This document shows positions 1-11,015 of a DNA stretch of 64,000 bases, piece after piece. Below the pieces are notes generated by a model. That model did not search any database. It saw only the letters and a list, made by a program, of their open reading frames with translations, and was not told the origin of the DNA. The DNA comes from Ascaphus truei (lineage: Eukaryota > Chordata > Amphibia > Anura > Ascaphidae). Positions within the stretch are counted from its first letter, which is position 1. Every line of letters starts with the position of its first letter. The translations under genes and the position numbers were made by a program. The stretch is from contig CM071568.1 of the NCBI GenBank assembly GCA_036426205.1, positions 45,698,705-45,762,704 of the forward strand, read 5' to 3'.

Positions 1-1883
1 TCGATAGGGAGAGTGAAAAGGGTAAACCTCGAGGGGTTTCAAATTGTATACAATGGGATGTGGCATAATGTTTGTGTTGTGAAACCCAATAAAAATCTTG
101 AAGTTGAAAAAAAAAAAAGTACACGTCCATTAATCAGCGATTGATAGAAAGTTACACAAGATTAAAATTATTTTAAAGCTACCAAACGTCTTGGTCTAGC
201 AGAGATGCTGCTTTTCTACACACGTTCAAACCTGGACTAATAGGCTACGGAGAACTGTAGATGGCTTGTTAAAATTGTACAGTTCCACCAAATCGATGTT
301 CTCTTTTTAAGTATCAGATTAGATTTTCAGCCCTCCTATCTCAAATATAAACCTGTACCCAATCGAGCCTTACAGAAATTGAGTAGTTTTAAGCTATTTA
401 ACATTTATATCGAAAAGATCAAGAACAAAAGATATATAATATATGAGAGGGAAGCGTCATTACGTCACGTGTCAAGCGACAGGATGCAGAGTCAGGCAGA
501 GCTGTCTGCACAGGCGGGTGCCTGATGGAGTTTTGTGAACAATACTGGCGCAGTTTGAATGGATCGCTCTTCCGCAGGGATAGGACTGATCAGTGATCAG
601 GCTCCTCTTTCTATCTCTACCTCCCGCTCCTTTCCACCCCCTCCCCCCTTGTGTGTAGGGGTATGTTTTCAAGGAACAAGGTGTGCGGGAGTAAGTGATC
701 CTCTCATAAGACTTTATCTCCATCTGCGGTTCACCCCTGCAGGGTCAGTACAGATTTAGTATATAGGGACCTGTATTTTCTCTCCCTCCCCCTGTGTGTA
801 AGGGTATTTTGTTGAGGGTCGGTATGTGCGGGGTTTCTACTCGTTTATCCCCACTTGCCTTCTCCCCTACTTATGGAGGTATGCCTTTGGAGTAGCGCAG
901 CAGCTGGATTCTCATACAGTAATTATCTTTCTGTTGTGCGGCGGGCCGATGTCCTGCTTTTCAGCTGCCTGTGCATTTAACTGCACTAATGTTCCCTGCA
1001 CTGTCCTACACATCCGTTTGTATATAGTATTGTATTACGGCTACAGTCTGTCCTACAGTAACCTGTGCAAAGGGGCATACAGTTTGAGAAACTTATTATT
1101 AAGACTCACACAGAGCCATCATCTATTTGATGCATTTATTATTCGGTTAGCAGGATATAACGCCGGCCGTTTGCCACGACGATCAATTGTTTACCTAATC
1201 ACCTGTTTCCATGGCCCCTGCAATGCTTAACCTATCAGCTGGTATTTAGTATACACTACTATTACCACTGCTGCTACTCCTGCCGTTTGGGTCACTGTAA
1301 CCCCAAGCCAAGCAGGCTAGCATGACTATCCTTCAGAGGCATTTTTTTTGGTATTTACCCACCAGCTGGTTATTACATGCGTCCCTAGGATACAAGCACA
1401 TAAAGGAATCATTTAATAGTGTTTTATTTGTTCTCACTTTAATCTTCTTCTTCCACTTTATTTTAATGTATATTAATTAAATGGATGTTTTAACTGATTA
1501 ACTATACAATACACCTAGGACCAGTATAACTGTTTTTTATTCTGTTTATTACCTGTGTGACACTACTTCAGTTAAGTTACTTTCCCATACACAGACATCG
1601 AGAGCGTGTTATAGGGCCTTCATCCGGTGGTAGTATCTTTGCTCCGTCGGTGTTTTCTTTTCTTCGTCCCTTCTCTTGAAGGTTCCATGGCAAAGAGAGA
1701 AAATGCAGTAGCAATATGATCATGACACAATTGTAAAAAGGTTTATAGAAAATGAATACGGCCAAGTTAATCTCCAGAAAAAATATGTTTTGTCAATATG
1801 GTTCGATAAATCAGTGTTCTTCAAGTAGTGGTCTGCAGACAAACAATTGTCTAATTAAAAATTAGCGGGAGACAGGGGTGCCC
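1..1883. other. No recognisable gene or element
   Basis: Intronic or flanking STK3 sequence with pyrimidine-rich tracts around 600-800. The open frame on the plus strand at 826-1230 (134 codons) has no recognisable domain and looks incidental. STK3 exon 3 was sought on the minus strand and not found. Confidence 0.5.
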
Positions 1884-2157
1884 AATGCTACATCAAATTG
1901 ACAAAACATATATGGTAATGAGTATAAAGTTTAAATACTTGAATAATACAGTAATAGTAATTACTTGGTTTTTTAGTTAAACCCTTTGGCCAAAGCGTCG
2001 TAAGCCTGCATACCAAACGTCAAGGTAAACCAAAAATGCAGGTTTACGACGCTTTGGCCAAAGGGTTTAACTAAAAAACAAGTAATTACTATTATTCTTC
2101 AAGTATTTAAACTTTATACTCATTACCATATATGTTTTGTCAATTTGATGTAGCATT
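1884..2157. repeat. Long near-perfect palindrome (about 125-bp arms)
   Basis: Left arm 1884-2011 and right arm 2036-2157 are reverse complements apart from small indels near the middle of the arms. They enclose a 24-bp spacer. The inner ends are atgcagg/cctgcat and the outer ends aatgcta/tagcatt. It could be a foldback MITE. No target duplication was recognised at its edges. A transcript would form a hairpin of over 120 bp. Confidence 0.85.
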
Positions 2158-2164
2158 TCTGCTG

Positions 2165-2720
2165 TTATAAGCCGCTCTTCTCTACGTTGCTCCAACAAAT
2201 TTCATCCTCCCATCTTACTTTTGGTCATCTGATGTCACCTATGATCTTTGCTCAATGATGGTCATTTCTATGTCCGAGCCCACTATTATTTTCATTTCTT
2301 TAGCATTGTGATGTCCCAGACCTTTGTTAGCTTCCGAAGCCATTCATTTTTTCCCCTGTCTCATCGGTAAATATTTAGCATATCTCTCCCCATACTTGAA
2401 TTTGTCTGAAGCTTCTGAATTGTCTTCATGTTTAGGGTCCAAGTTTCACATTCATACGTGAGCACAGTTAGAACACACTGGTATTGAGGCACAGTGGAAG
2501 ATTCCATTGAAATGTGGCTTGTTGCAATCGTGCTCCATCCCATCTTCATTCTCCTTTTGATTTCATTCTAAAGGTTCCCATCCACGGATACGTGCTGGTC
2601 AAGATAGACATATTATTCACTTCAAGTACTATTCCCTTTATATCGATCTTTATAGAACTGTCACGTTTGTTGATCACTTTGGTCTTGCAAAAATTCATAT
2701 GGAGGCTCACCTACACACAT
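2165..2720 (-). mobile_element. RTE-type LINE fragment, 3' end of RT ORF
   Basis: Minus-strand translation in broken frames gives MNxxKTKV, then RMKxGW, then VLTYECETWTLNMKTIQKLQ near 2400-2470, then NEWLRKLTKV. This is the C-terminal signature of RTE-clade endonuclease-reverse transcriptases (consensus xLTYGxETWTLxKxxxxKL followed by a conserved helix). Frameshifts and stops mark it as a dead 5'-truncated copy. Related fragments lie at 8825-8925, 11016-13150 and 23890-24180, all on the minus strand. Confidence 0.75.
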
Positions 2721-2734
2721 GCATACATATAAAA

Positions 2735-2981
2735 AATACCACTTGTGAGCGCATTCACGTCTCAGACAGGTCCACAAACCTGCCTTTACCCATGATCACT
2801 TAGCATACAATGCTTCCACTGCAGCCAGGGATTCTGGGTAATGACATGCAAATGAGCACTCAGTGTTGTGTCACTTTTCATTTGCAGTACACTATACTGT
2901 GGAGGGTTTTTGTCACTTTTTTTACTCACCATAATTATTGGCCTCTTTTTGTAACCACTACCAGCTTCATATTGTGTAAAC
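2735..2981. repeat. Ribozyme-bearing repeat family, rearranged copy
   Basis: Positions 2735-2880 are the reverse complement of a segment also seen at 3430-3560 and 6890-7020 (landmark: cagaatccctggctgca in sense). From 2883 the orientation flips and reads tggagggtttttgtcact, as at 3572. This plus-sense part leads into the hammerhead at 3282 and is interrupted by a hAT MITE at 2982-3259. Confidence 0.6.
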
Positions 2982-3259
2982 CAGGGGTGCGCAAACTGAG
3001 GGGTGCAAGATTTTCTGGGGCGGGCACAGCGGTTACAGAGGTGCTGCTCTCTTCCCCCAAGGCATTTATTAAATTAAATGCCAGGGGACCATGCAAGGCC
3101 TCTGTAACTAACTTATCTCGCCTTGCAGCGTGTCGTCATGGTAACCTGCTGTCAAATGACTCTGCTGCGTCATTTGCCGCAGGAGCGGAGCAAGGGGTGG
3201 CACGAGCTGGGGAGGAGAGCAGGCAGGGGTGCGAATGGGGAAAAGTTTGCACACCCCTG
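2982..3259. mobile_element. hAT MITE, copy A (278 bp)
   Basis: Terminal inverted repeats CAGGGGTGCGCAAACT and AGTTTGCACACCCCTG. It is flanked by an imperfect 8-bp target duplication, gtgtaaac (2974-2981) and gtatagac (3260-3267), diagnostic of hAT transposition. There is no coding capacity. The interior holds an RFX X-box-like palindrome GTCGTCATGGTAAC at 3132-3145. It interrupts the ribozyme repeat within the 5' arm of stem I. Confidence 0.9.
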
Positions 3260-3602
3260 GTATAGACAAACTATCCTCACACTAATGAGACCCAAAAGGT
3301 TGAAACAGCCGTCTGAGTAGGGTTAATGGCTATTCACTTCTTTAACCCAGGCTGTGCTGAAAAAAGCGGGGTAATGCGACAGGGATAAGCTCATAGGGAT
3401 CCATGTTAAAATGGCCAAGAAGCAAAAGATGACACACAATGTTAATTTGCACGTCATTACCCAAAATCCCGGGCTGCAGTGGAAGGACTGTATGCCAAGA
3501 GAGAATGGAATAATTGCAGACCTGTTTGAAACGTGAATGTGCTCACAAGTGATAGCTTTATTTGCTGTACACTGGAGGGTTTTTGTCACGTTTTTACTCT
3601 CT
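3260..3602 (+). repeat. Hammerhead-bearing short repeat, copy 1
   Basis: After the hammerhead at 3282-3313 the repeat continues through gggttaatggctattcac, cccgggctgcagtgg and gaatgtgctcacaagtgat, ending near tggagggtttttgtcac at 3572-3590. The same order of landmarks recurs at 6640-7046. The tggaggg landmark also occurs before the ribozyme (about 2903), so, subtracting the 278-bp MITE, the landmark spacing is about 390-400 bp. That suggests a tandem or terminal-repeat layout. Confidence 0.65.
3261..3335 (+). ncRNA. Type I hammerhead ribozyme relic
   Basis: Order of parts: ctaatga (consensus CTGANGA, U4G5 region mutated), stem II gacc-CAAAA-ggtt, GAAA, a short stem III with loop (ACagccGT), then cleavage dinucleotide position UC. 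Stem II pairs fully with one G-U. Downstream tgagtagggttaatggctat is the 3' arm of stem I; the 5' arm tatagacaaactatcc is degraded and was split by the hAT insertion. The core change probably kills activity. Confidence 0.6.
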
Positions 3603-3659
3603 AACTGTCTCTGTGTATGTATGTATAATATGTGATAGATATAGATCTATATCTCAAAT

Positions 3660-3872
3660 AAGTTATGGTGGGTGAAAAAGGTGACAAAAAGCCCTCCACC
3701 GTATAGCAAACAAAAATATCGCTTGTGAGCAAATGTACATGTCTTAAACAGGTCTGCAACCCCCCTTTTCACCATTATTACCCAACACACAGTGCTTCAC
3801 TTGCTGCAGTGGAAGCACTGTATAATGGTAAAAATCAGGGTTGCAGACCTGTATACATACATACCATACATA

Positions 3873-3885
<13 letters not shown>
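3660..3885 (-). repeat. Inverted copy of the ribozyme-bearing repeat
   Basis: Reverse complement of the 3' part of the 3260-3602 repeat (gtgacaaaaagccctcca at about 3680 matches tggagggtttttgtcac in sense; caggtctgcaacc matches the sense landmark ggttgcagacctg). It contains its own hairpin around agtgcttcacttgctgcagtggaagcact (split by single mismatches) at about 3793-3822. With 3260-3602 it forms a head-to-head arrangement. Confidence 0.6.
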
Positions 3886-3913
<28 letters not shown>

Positions 3914-3927
3914 CATATGTGTATATA
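3868..3927. repeat. AT dinucleotide microsatellite
   Basis: Interrupted (TA)n tract between the inverted ribozyme repeat and the PLE-type terminus that starts near 3928. Confidence 0.9.
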
Positions 3928-4075
3928 TCCCTGAAGAAGGTACCCCACCGAAACGTCAGGTATGTGTGTGCATTTTGACCCAATAAACCACTTTTATGTG
4001 ACTCTCTCGTGCTGTGCCGGTATATTGGATCACTTGGGATCCTCACAGACTTTTACCCTTTACCGTGCACCATAC
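3928..4075 (+). mobile_element. PLE-type 3' terminus with hammerhead core
   Basis: Starts with CTGAAGA (3931-3937), an extra A, stem II GGT-ACCCC-ACC, then GAAAC and GTC, matching the hammerhead core in order and spacing. About 20 bases downstream comes an AATAAA signal (3982), then sequence running to about 4075. The same order (ribozyme, roughly 50-100 bp, AATAAA, end) is seen on the minus strand in the PLEs ending at 13886 and 38703. Stem III is shortened to two pairs without a loop. Confidence 0.55.
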
Positions 4076-4724
4076 TTGCCTCTGCAGAGGCCTTGTTTTC
4101 AGTGCGTGCTGCCATATTCTCACATATACGTACACACCAATTAAACCAATATATTGCATTACATCAATGCACGTACGTGTACACACACACAAACAATATA
4201 TTGCATTATATCAAAAGTTAACGGATGAATAAATATTTTCTTGATATTCTGTGTTCTCTGCAAAAAATGTAATCTGGAGGACTGGTACTGTCAAGGAGTA
4301 AATTACTAAGCAAGGACAGGATCGGGGGGGTGGGGGGGAGGGTGGGAAAGGGGGAATTGAAAATACTTTCTGCCAATGGGATCCCAATTATTAAATATAG
4401 TAAAAATAAAAACATCATATGAAGTTCACTTAAATAATTGCCTATTGATCTAAAAAATGGAAATGAAACTTTTTTTTTTCCCCTTTATTATTGTAAGTGT
4501 TTGGAAAGATTGATCATTTTTTTTTACATTTTTTCTGAAATTGCAGTGTTCATCTAGGCGGTAATACCAGTGACAGTTCACAGAGCATGTCAATGTTACA
4601 CATATGCATCACGGGGATCTTATAAAACACTTCACAGTCACGCTTTAAAGCATATTTGAGAGACCCCTTTTTATCCTTGAATCCCTGCACAAGTGATAAA
4701 AAGAATATTACATTTTACACTTAC

Positions 4725-4805
4725 CCTTCGCCAAGCTTTTCTAAAACATCAAAGACCTCTTCTGGCTGTTTAGTCAAGCTGTCTTCACTCAGCTTTTTAA
4801 GCTTG
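4725..4805 (-). CDS. stk3: STK3 (MST2) exon 2
   Basis: On the minus strand a pyrimidine-rich tract ending in TTTTATTAG precedes 81 bases, followed by the donor GTAAGTG. The exon reads (S)KLKKLSEDSLTKQPEEVF then DVLEKLGEG, the segment of STK3 just before and into the glycine-rich loop of the kinase domain (the next exon should begin with the rest of GxGxYG). SEDSL rather than DEDSL fits STK3 better than its paralog STK4. The exon starts after phase 2 and ends in phase 2. No stop or frameshift is present and both splice sites are canonical. Exon 3 was not found between here and position 1, so it lies to the left. The gene is presumably functional. Confidence 0.95.
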
Positions 4806-5052
4806 CTAATAAAAGAAAAGAAACACAAAGACATAAGGTCAACACAACTGAAATGTGGGAGAAAGGAAGACAGAACATAAACCGATTGCATGGGGGAGCA
4901 AATCAGATCACCTCTGTGTATAGCGGGTGTAAAACCTTTGCATAAGCAATACGATTAAACCATGACCAAGAGCAGGTGGCATTAGAATGGTGACCCGCTC
5001 AACATGATCATTAGGGAAGGACTGACTAGACTGTACCTGCAAAGAAAAAGTA

Positions 5053-5282
5053 CAGCTCAACCCCCTTATAACGCTGTGCTTGGGGTCCAGAGAATCACAT
5101 CGCACTATAAGCGGATCGCGTTAGAAATAATGTACAATTGTATGCATTGTACAATAAAGTATTTAAGATACCAGTAATCGTGTTGTAAAGTATTCATAAA
5201 TACGAAAATTGGGAGCCAAGCTTGCATCGCGTTATAAGCGGATTCGCGTTGTAACGGATCGCGTTATAACGGGGTTGAGCTG
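5053..5282. mobile_element. Tc1/mariner-pogo type MITE (230 bp)
   Basis: Inverted ends CAGCTCAACCCCCTTATAACGC and GCGTTATAACGGGGTTGAGCTG (one mismatch), flanked by TA on both sides (5051-5052 and 5283-5284). Further internal copies of gcggat/atccgc subrepeats are present. It is non-coding. Confidence 0.85.
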
Positions 5283-5289
5283 TATGTAT

Positions 5290-5440
5290 GTACAGTATAG
5301 CTTTACTTATATAGCGCCCACAGGTGTACTTCGCCCTTTACAAGAGACAATACAGTGAATTATAATACAAGAAGTGCAATACGTAAGATCAGGCAATAGA
5401 AAATGAAATCCCTGCCACAGAGAGCTTATAATCGGAGTAT
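5290..5440 (-). repeat. L2/SINE-type 3' tail fragment
   Basis: In minus sense it contains the GCAGGGA box and the terminal GGGCGCTATATAAGTAAAG motif. The same tail occurs at 28446-28612 and 47156-47335, and as a short piece at 23025-23065. Confidence 0.6.
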
Positions 5441-6639
5441 ATTAAAAACAACTTCATGTACAGTAATCATCTTCCTTAACCCACTGTATCCATACATAAA
5501 GCAGTAGTCTCTCACAGAAGCCTATGAGAGATCAACTTGTAAGTTAGTATTTTGCCACCTGAGCAAGTCCTGCTCATTTTCTATTTATTTTTCAAAGCAA
5601 AAAAGCTTTCCTAAGGGTTGGAGGTTATTATGTTAACTTTTAGACTGAAATCTGGATGCTTCATTTTAACATCCAGGACACCGAATATTTAAAATGTTTC
5701 TCTCTCTATAGGGAAGCATCAGATTTTACAAATTTAAAAAAAATAAAAAAACAGGTCTGGAAATGGCAAGAGGAGATCTCATAAAGTAAAAAAAAAAACA
5801 AGTGTGTCGATCAGTGCAGAATGCTGCTTTAAAGCAATCTTTCGTCTGATTTTTTATGGTTTCTTTTCAAAAACACCGAATAGAGTGCTTGAAGTGTTTA
5901 ATCAACTTTAGCCCACCCTGTCTGAGGGTCAAACATGATAAGTATGGAGAGGGAGCTTTGCCTTTCCAAACACCTGTCCAGCACATGGTGAAAACAAACA
6001 AGAGGAAAATCAAGCACCTCCCATGTCTCAGCTTACCATGTAAATCAGTATTGCTGACCTGGGCAAGACGGTGCTCGAAAGCTTGTCTTGTATCTGTTGT
6101 TGGTCCAAATAAAAAAAGGTGTCACCAAATACTGAAGTACTCATTTACACTGCACTATTGTAACTGGACCAACACAAATAATTCTACTTAATTCCCGTCT
6201 ACAAACCAACTTAAAAAAAAATCAACACTACTTCACATTTGTGCCTTCTCTATTCTCTATGCATCAAGTCCTCCTCCTGCCTCGGAGGGACACTGCTCAG
6301 ACCCATCTGAAGATCTACATACAGAGTTGGTAACTCGGAATAACCACATTGCCTTCTTTCCTTTGCACTATTGTGAGTGAAAAATCTATATCACTACAAT
6401 ATTATACACAGTGTGCACTATTGGAATTTTTTTCTTCCTTTATATATTACTTGGATGTATTTGCGCTCCTGATCCCTTGTTCTGGCCATTCAATATTATT
6501 GAACACTGAAGTTCCACTATTCTAAATGGTTATTTCAAGAACCAAGCCAACAGTAACATCTTATACTGGAGGATTTGCGTTCATTAAGAAAGTAACTTCA
6601 TTAGATCACGTGGTTATTTTAAGTGTGTGCAACATTTGT
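5441..6639. other. Mostly unassigned intron sequence; dispersed repeat at 6300-6500
   Basis: No gene seen. The stretch at 6300-6500 (gagttggtaactcgg... cttggatgtatttgcgctc) resembles 31660-31880 (gagttggttactcat... cttggatatatttgcgccc), so both are copies of one uncharacterised repeat. Confidence 0.5.
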
Positions 6640-7046
6640 AACATGTACGATGGAGGGTTTCGTCACTTTTTTTACTCTGCGTGAATGATTTAATATATGG
6701 TTGAAACCTATCCCAGCTTCACGTCACATAGCCAGTATAACCAACTTCGCACTGAAGAGACCCAAAAGGTGGAAACTGCTGTGAGTAGGGTTACTGGCTA
6801 TGCTCTTCTTTAACCCAAGCTGTGCTGAAAAGCTGTTTAAAACCGATGGCACAAGCTCATATGGGTCCATGTTAAAAAGAAGCAGAAAGGTGACACGGTG
6901 TGTCATTTGAATGTCATTTCCCAGAATCCCTGGCTGCAATGGAAGCATTACATGCCAAGAGATAATGGGGAAAAGCAGGATTGTAGATCTGTATGAAACA
7001 TGTGAATGTGCTCACAAGTAATATTTTAATTTGCTGTAAAATGTAC
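6640..7046 (+). repeat. Hammerhead-bearing short repeat, copy 2
   Basis: Begins at the tggagggtttcgtcac landmark (6651), includes the ribozyme 6727-6802, then follows copy 1: cccaagctgtgctgaaaagc, cagaatccctggctgcaatgg, gaatgtgctcacaagtaat, ttaatttgctgtaaaatg. It is about 75-85 percent similar to copy 1 by eye and has no hAT insertion, so it shows the undisturbed unit of roughly 400 bp. There is no ORF. Confidence 0.65.
6727..6802 (+). ncRNA. Hammerhead ribozyme with extended stem I
   Basis: 5' arm CATAGCCAGTATAACC (6727-6742) pairs with 3' arm GGGTTACTGGCTATG (6788-6802), leaving internal loops near the core. Core: CTGAAGA (6752-6758), stem II GACC-CAAAA-GGTG, GAAAC (6772-6776). The stem III/cleavage segment TGCTG is shortened compared with AGCCGTC in the 3.3-kb copy, so the scissile site seems lost. 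Long stem I with tiny stem III is the form known from newt satellite 2 and PLE hammerheads. Confidence 0.7.
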
Positions 7047-8824
7047 TTAAAATGAATTGTAACCAAATATATATTAAACACAGATTTCATCTACAGGCGT
7101 TTTGAGGCCACTTTGGAAGAAATCAGTTGTGTGTATTCTAACATAGACACTTACTCAAACTGGCACATAGAAGCCCAATGCAGTCTTTCATATACAGTAC
7201 ATTGCTAAGTAATACCTATACTTCAGAAGCATGGGAAGTTTTAAGTTGCAGGTATTTATCAATGGAGAGTGGTGATGTATTCGTTACCCATACATAGGTC
7301 TTTGTGTTAGCAATTACATCACTGTTAAACATTTCCTAGAGGTTAGGAAAGTCAACTGTGTAATACCCGCTAATGTGAAAAAATGAAAATCAGGGTTTTC
7401 AGATGTACTGCTGCTTTAACGGTTACTGGTTTCAACCCAGTTATAAAGTGCGCAGCTGCTGTGCACGGCAGCCGTAAAGATCTTTAAATAAGCCATGTTA
7501 ATAAATGCTTTAAAACTGCACCTGTTTCCTAGCTACCGAAGAGAACCTTGGCATTCCAGCCCTCTCATTGTTCTGTCCTAATCTAGGGAATTAAGAAGGG
7601 GATAGTATTGCAAAAAGGAATTATGGACAGAAATCAGCAATGGAAAGATTGTCTGTGTTCTCTGCAAATATAATAATATTTTCATTGCCAAGTTTAATTT
7701 CCCTGTGAACAATGAAATATTGAATGGACTGTAGAGGGGGGGGGGGGGGGGGGAGAGGATGGGATGGAGTTGAAATTCACTCTGGTCTCACAAACCCTAC
7801 AGCTCACAATGACCAGGATGCTATATATTTATTGTGCCAATCATCTACTTTAAGGGTGCTCAAATTCAGTTCTCGAGGGCTACTGGCAGGGCAGGTTTTC
7901 AGGGCAACACATACTAAAGCACATTGTCTTAGTGATAAGGGATCAATGTATTGGATAAGTATGTGTCAAGAGAAATCTTAAAAATGTGGCCTATTGGTAG
8001 CCAGTGAGGATTGAGTCGGAGCACCCCTGGTCTATCTTATTCTGCCACAGCCCCTCCGACACTCGTGTTTACGTTACCGCTTCCGTTACCATCCCTGAAA
8101 TGTCTGACCCATTGACCAAGAAGCAACGTCTCAAGTGCTTCAAAGGGTTACTGTATGCATTGACATTGCATTTTAGACTAACAAAAGACTGTTCATATTT
8201 ACAATAGTATATTCTACACAAAAACAACCAATGAGACATTTATTTACTCCGTGTATGCTGTTGTATATGCAATTGGATTAGGAAAAATGAACAAACAAAA
8301 AAACCGAACAAAACTATGTAACTTGGTGCAGGTTATGAATTCGTTTTAAATGAAGGCTATCTAAATAACCAAAAGCCTTCTGTTTCCACTACTCCTATTT
8401 AGCAATGCATACTGGTGCTACCAAAACAATGAAGACATCCTGCCATCTCACACATTCTCTGAAATGTTTCCCATAAACTGCATATTTGGTATCTTTTGTA
8501 GCATTCCAAGTATTGGGCAGAAATGACAGCTACAATCTATAAGTCTTTCACTGTGGCCCAAATAAGAAAACTACAATTGTGCATTTACCTCCTTCTTCAG
8601 AAGTTTGGGTTTTTAATCTGACGTCTTGTTAAAGCTCCTTGATAAAAGGTCCCATCGGAAACCAAAACATCTCAAATGAATATACAGATTTGCAACGCGA
8701 CTGCCCTTTTGTTTATTTTGTACTGTGTGAGGAAAGTATACTTTCATAGTTAGTGCCCCAGTCCTTAAATATTAACCATGACAAGTTTCCAAATAGACAC
8801 ACACACACTAGCCCTTGTTGATTC
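7047..8824. other. No recognisable gene or element
   Basis: AT-rich intron with a run of about 20 G residues near 7735-7754. A weak ribozyme-like string at 8630-8665 is listed among the rejected observations. Confidence 0.5.
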
Positions 8825-8925
8825 ACTGCTGGATGAAGGCCTATCTAAGGATCTTCCACGTACTGTGGCTGCCTCTTTTTCATGCTGCTCGAACGAATTT
8901 TCAAATTTCATCCTTCCATCTTTTT
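8825..8925 (-). mobile_element. Short RTE 3' fragment
   Basis: Resembles the segment at 2165-2215 (gctcgaacgaattttcaaatttcatccttcc against gctccaacaaatttcatcctccc), the region just past the RTE ORF in minus sense. Followed by a T-run at about 8922. Confidence 0.45.
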
Positions 8926-9023
8926 TTTTTTTTTTTTATCAGACCAGAACTTTGAGGCAATGTAAGCCGTTTTTTGGCCATTTATTAATACAGGTTTGAA
9001 GCACGGGAATCTCCGGTCGTCTA

Positions 9024-9382
9024 GGACATTTTGTCGCGGCCGTTTCACGTCGACTCACCCTGCCAGAAGCTACTGCCGCCAGCCACTTCACAGCTAAGGT
9101 AAGTGCATTACCCTACAACGCCCTACCCTAGAACTCCTTAAATTAACCCCCTCCCTAACCGCTAAAACCCCTACATTAACCCCCTACTCCAAGCACTAAA
9201 ACCCCTTATCTCAAGTGCTAAATACCCTTATATTAACCCCCTACCCTAAACAGTAATTGAACTTACCTTAGAAGTGGCCAGCAGCTAAGATTCCAGCAGT
9301 GAAATCAGCTGTAGCAGCGTGGTGTTGCCACTAAGCACCGTCACCCATTTGGTTGCGGTGAAAGTGCCATGACCAAATGTCC
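9024..9382. mobile_element. MITE of unassigned superfamily (359 bp)
   Basis: Inverted ends GGACATTTTGTCGCGGCCGT and, in reverse complement, GGACATTTGGTCATGGCACT, continuing into TTTCAC on both sides. The interior has three rough repeats of an ACCCCCTA/CTAAAACCCCT unit (9120-9240) and an internal inverted pair around gctaaggtaagtg and cttaccttag. The target duplication is unclear. Confidence 0.65.
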
Positions 9383-10788
9383 CATCCCTGTCTCTGTAGC
9401 TGAACCCCATTCATTTCAGCTCTGGGGACCATGTGCTTCCAGAGATACCAGCACCCCCTTCGAAGGTAAGCATCTCCTGCAGCTTTCAGCTACCTCATCA
9501 CATGGGCCAACAGGAAGCCGAACCAGCTTCCTACTGACCCGGGAGCTCTGAAAAGCAGATATGGTGAAACCTAGAGTGGCTACCACTGGAAGCAGAGGGT
9601 CCCCGGAGCTGAAATGAATGGGGTTCAGTTCCGGAGACCCCCTGCTTCATGCCTGGATTTTAAAAAAATTGGCTTGGATTGCCTCTAACACAGGGATCAA
9701 GGCACCAGACAGGACAAAGCAGTTCAATAAAGAGTCTTTATTTTGGACGGAGCCAGCAAACAAAACAAATTCCAAATCAGAGCTTACACTAGGTGCCAGG
9801 CGTCACTTCAAAGACTAACCCGGGCTATGCTTCAACTCCTGTGGGGGTAGGGACCATCCAGATCTATCTGATGCAATACACGACTGAGCACTTTCAAATT
9901 CTCTGCTCAAAAGTCCTGCTATCTACCTCTCTGGCTACTCAGTCCCACAGCATAGAAGCATGTTTAAAACTCCCGCTCAGATAGGCCCACTGTCTCGTTT
10001 TAAGCTGTCAGCACGCTTGCTGCTGTTACAGGAGTCATTGTGGAGAGGGTGGAAGAAACTACGGGATGTTTTCATTTTTCTTCTTACTGTCCAATAGGGG
10101 CAAGTGGGAACGGCCCTAGAACAGGCGTATCACCCCGAAGAGTTTACGTTGTCCCCCTGCTCACTTTATTTCTTTTTTTTGCTCCCCATATTGTCTAGTG
10201 TCTTCTCCCTCTTGTAGCTAGTCCGGTACACTCTTGTTTTCAAATAGCTGAGTGGTTGTTGCTTTATTCCCTGCACTTGGCTGTTTTTGTGCACTGCTTA
10301 TAGTGGTGGATTGGATATTTACAACAGTCTGTAGACCTCTAGAATTTGGAGCTCATGTATGGTTGCGCTTACACTTACAGCAATTTCTTTACATACTGGA
10401 CAATGTGTGATTTCCTTCACATTTGTAAATTGCAGAATTTGTAGGTGTAATTGATATGTTGAACTTTCCTCCTAATTTTTATTTTATTGTATGCGGTGTT
10501 CAGTAAATTCACTTAAGACTATTTTGTGTACTAGTCTCTAATGGTAGGGCGTTGTAGATACAAAAATTCTACAATGGCCCTAAAAGGGGTAAGATTTTTT
10601 TTTTTTTTAGGAACTAGGGATTACTTATGTCCACATGCACCCCCGTCTATTCATTTGTTGTAGGCATTGTAGGGTTGTGCCGTTTGTCTGTGTATATACC
10701 GGCTTTGGCGACATGGTGCCTCCCTTCCCCCATCCTTCCCGACACACTTAAGGTAAGGATCTTAAGTATATCTTCATGTAATCTAATG
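9383..10788. other. No recognisable gene or element
   Basis: Mixed-composition intron sequence. Open frames here (9369-9551, 9618-9818) have no recognisable domains. Confidence 0.45.
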
Positions 10789-11015
10789 CAGGGGTGCACA
10801 AACTGGGTGGCGCGGCGGTTACAGAGTCACCACACTTCCCCAAGGCATTTAAATTAAATGCCGGGGGTACGGCAAAGGCCTCTGTAACTTCTTACCTTGG
10901 CTCCGGCGGCATCTGGCGACGCGTCGCCATGGCAACGTGATGTTGTGACGTCAGAACACCAGAGGCAAGGTAAGGAGGGGGTTGGGGCACAGGGGGAAAA
11001 GTTTGCACACCCCTG
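10789..11015. mobile_element. hAT MITE, copy B (227 bp)
   Basis: Ends CAGGGGTGCACAAACT and AGTTTGCACACCCCTG in inverted orientation. 8-bp target duplication atctaatg (10781-10788) / atctaata (11016-11023), 7 of 8 identical. The interior holds a perfect-type RFX X-box palindrome GTCGCCATGGCAAC (10923-10936) and a CRE TGACGTCA (10946-10953). Its right half is duplicated at 11734-11806. Confidence 0.92.

Noticed and set aside
8630..8665. ttgataaaaggtcccatcggaaacc as hammerhead
   Set aside because: Two core positions altered, stem II weak and no PLE context; too degraded to call.
9120..9245. Telomere-like ctaacccct/attaacccc motifs
   Set aside because: Irregular unit lying inside a MITE; not TTAGGG arrays.
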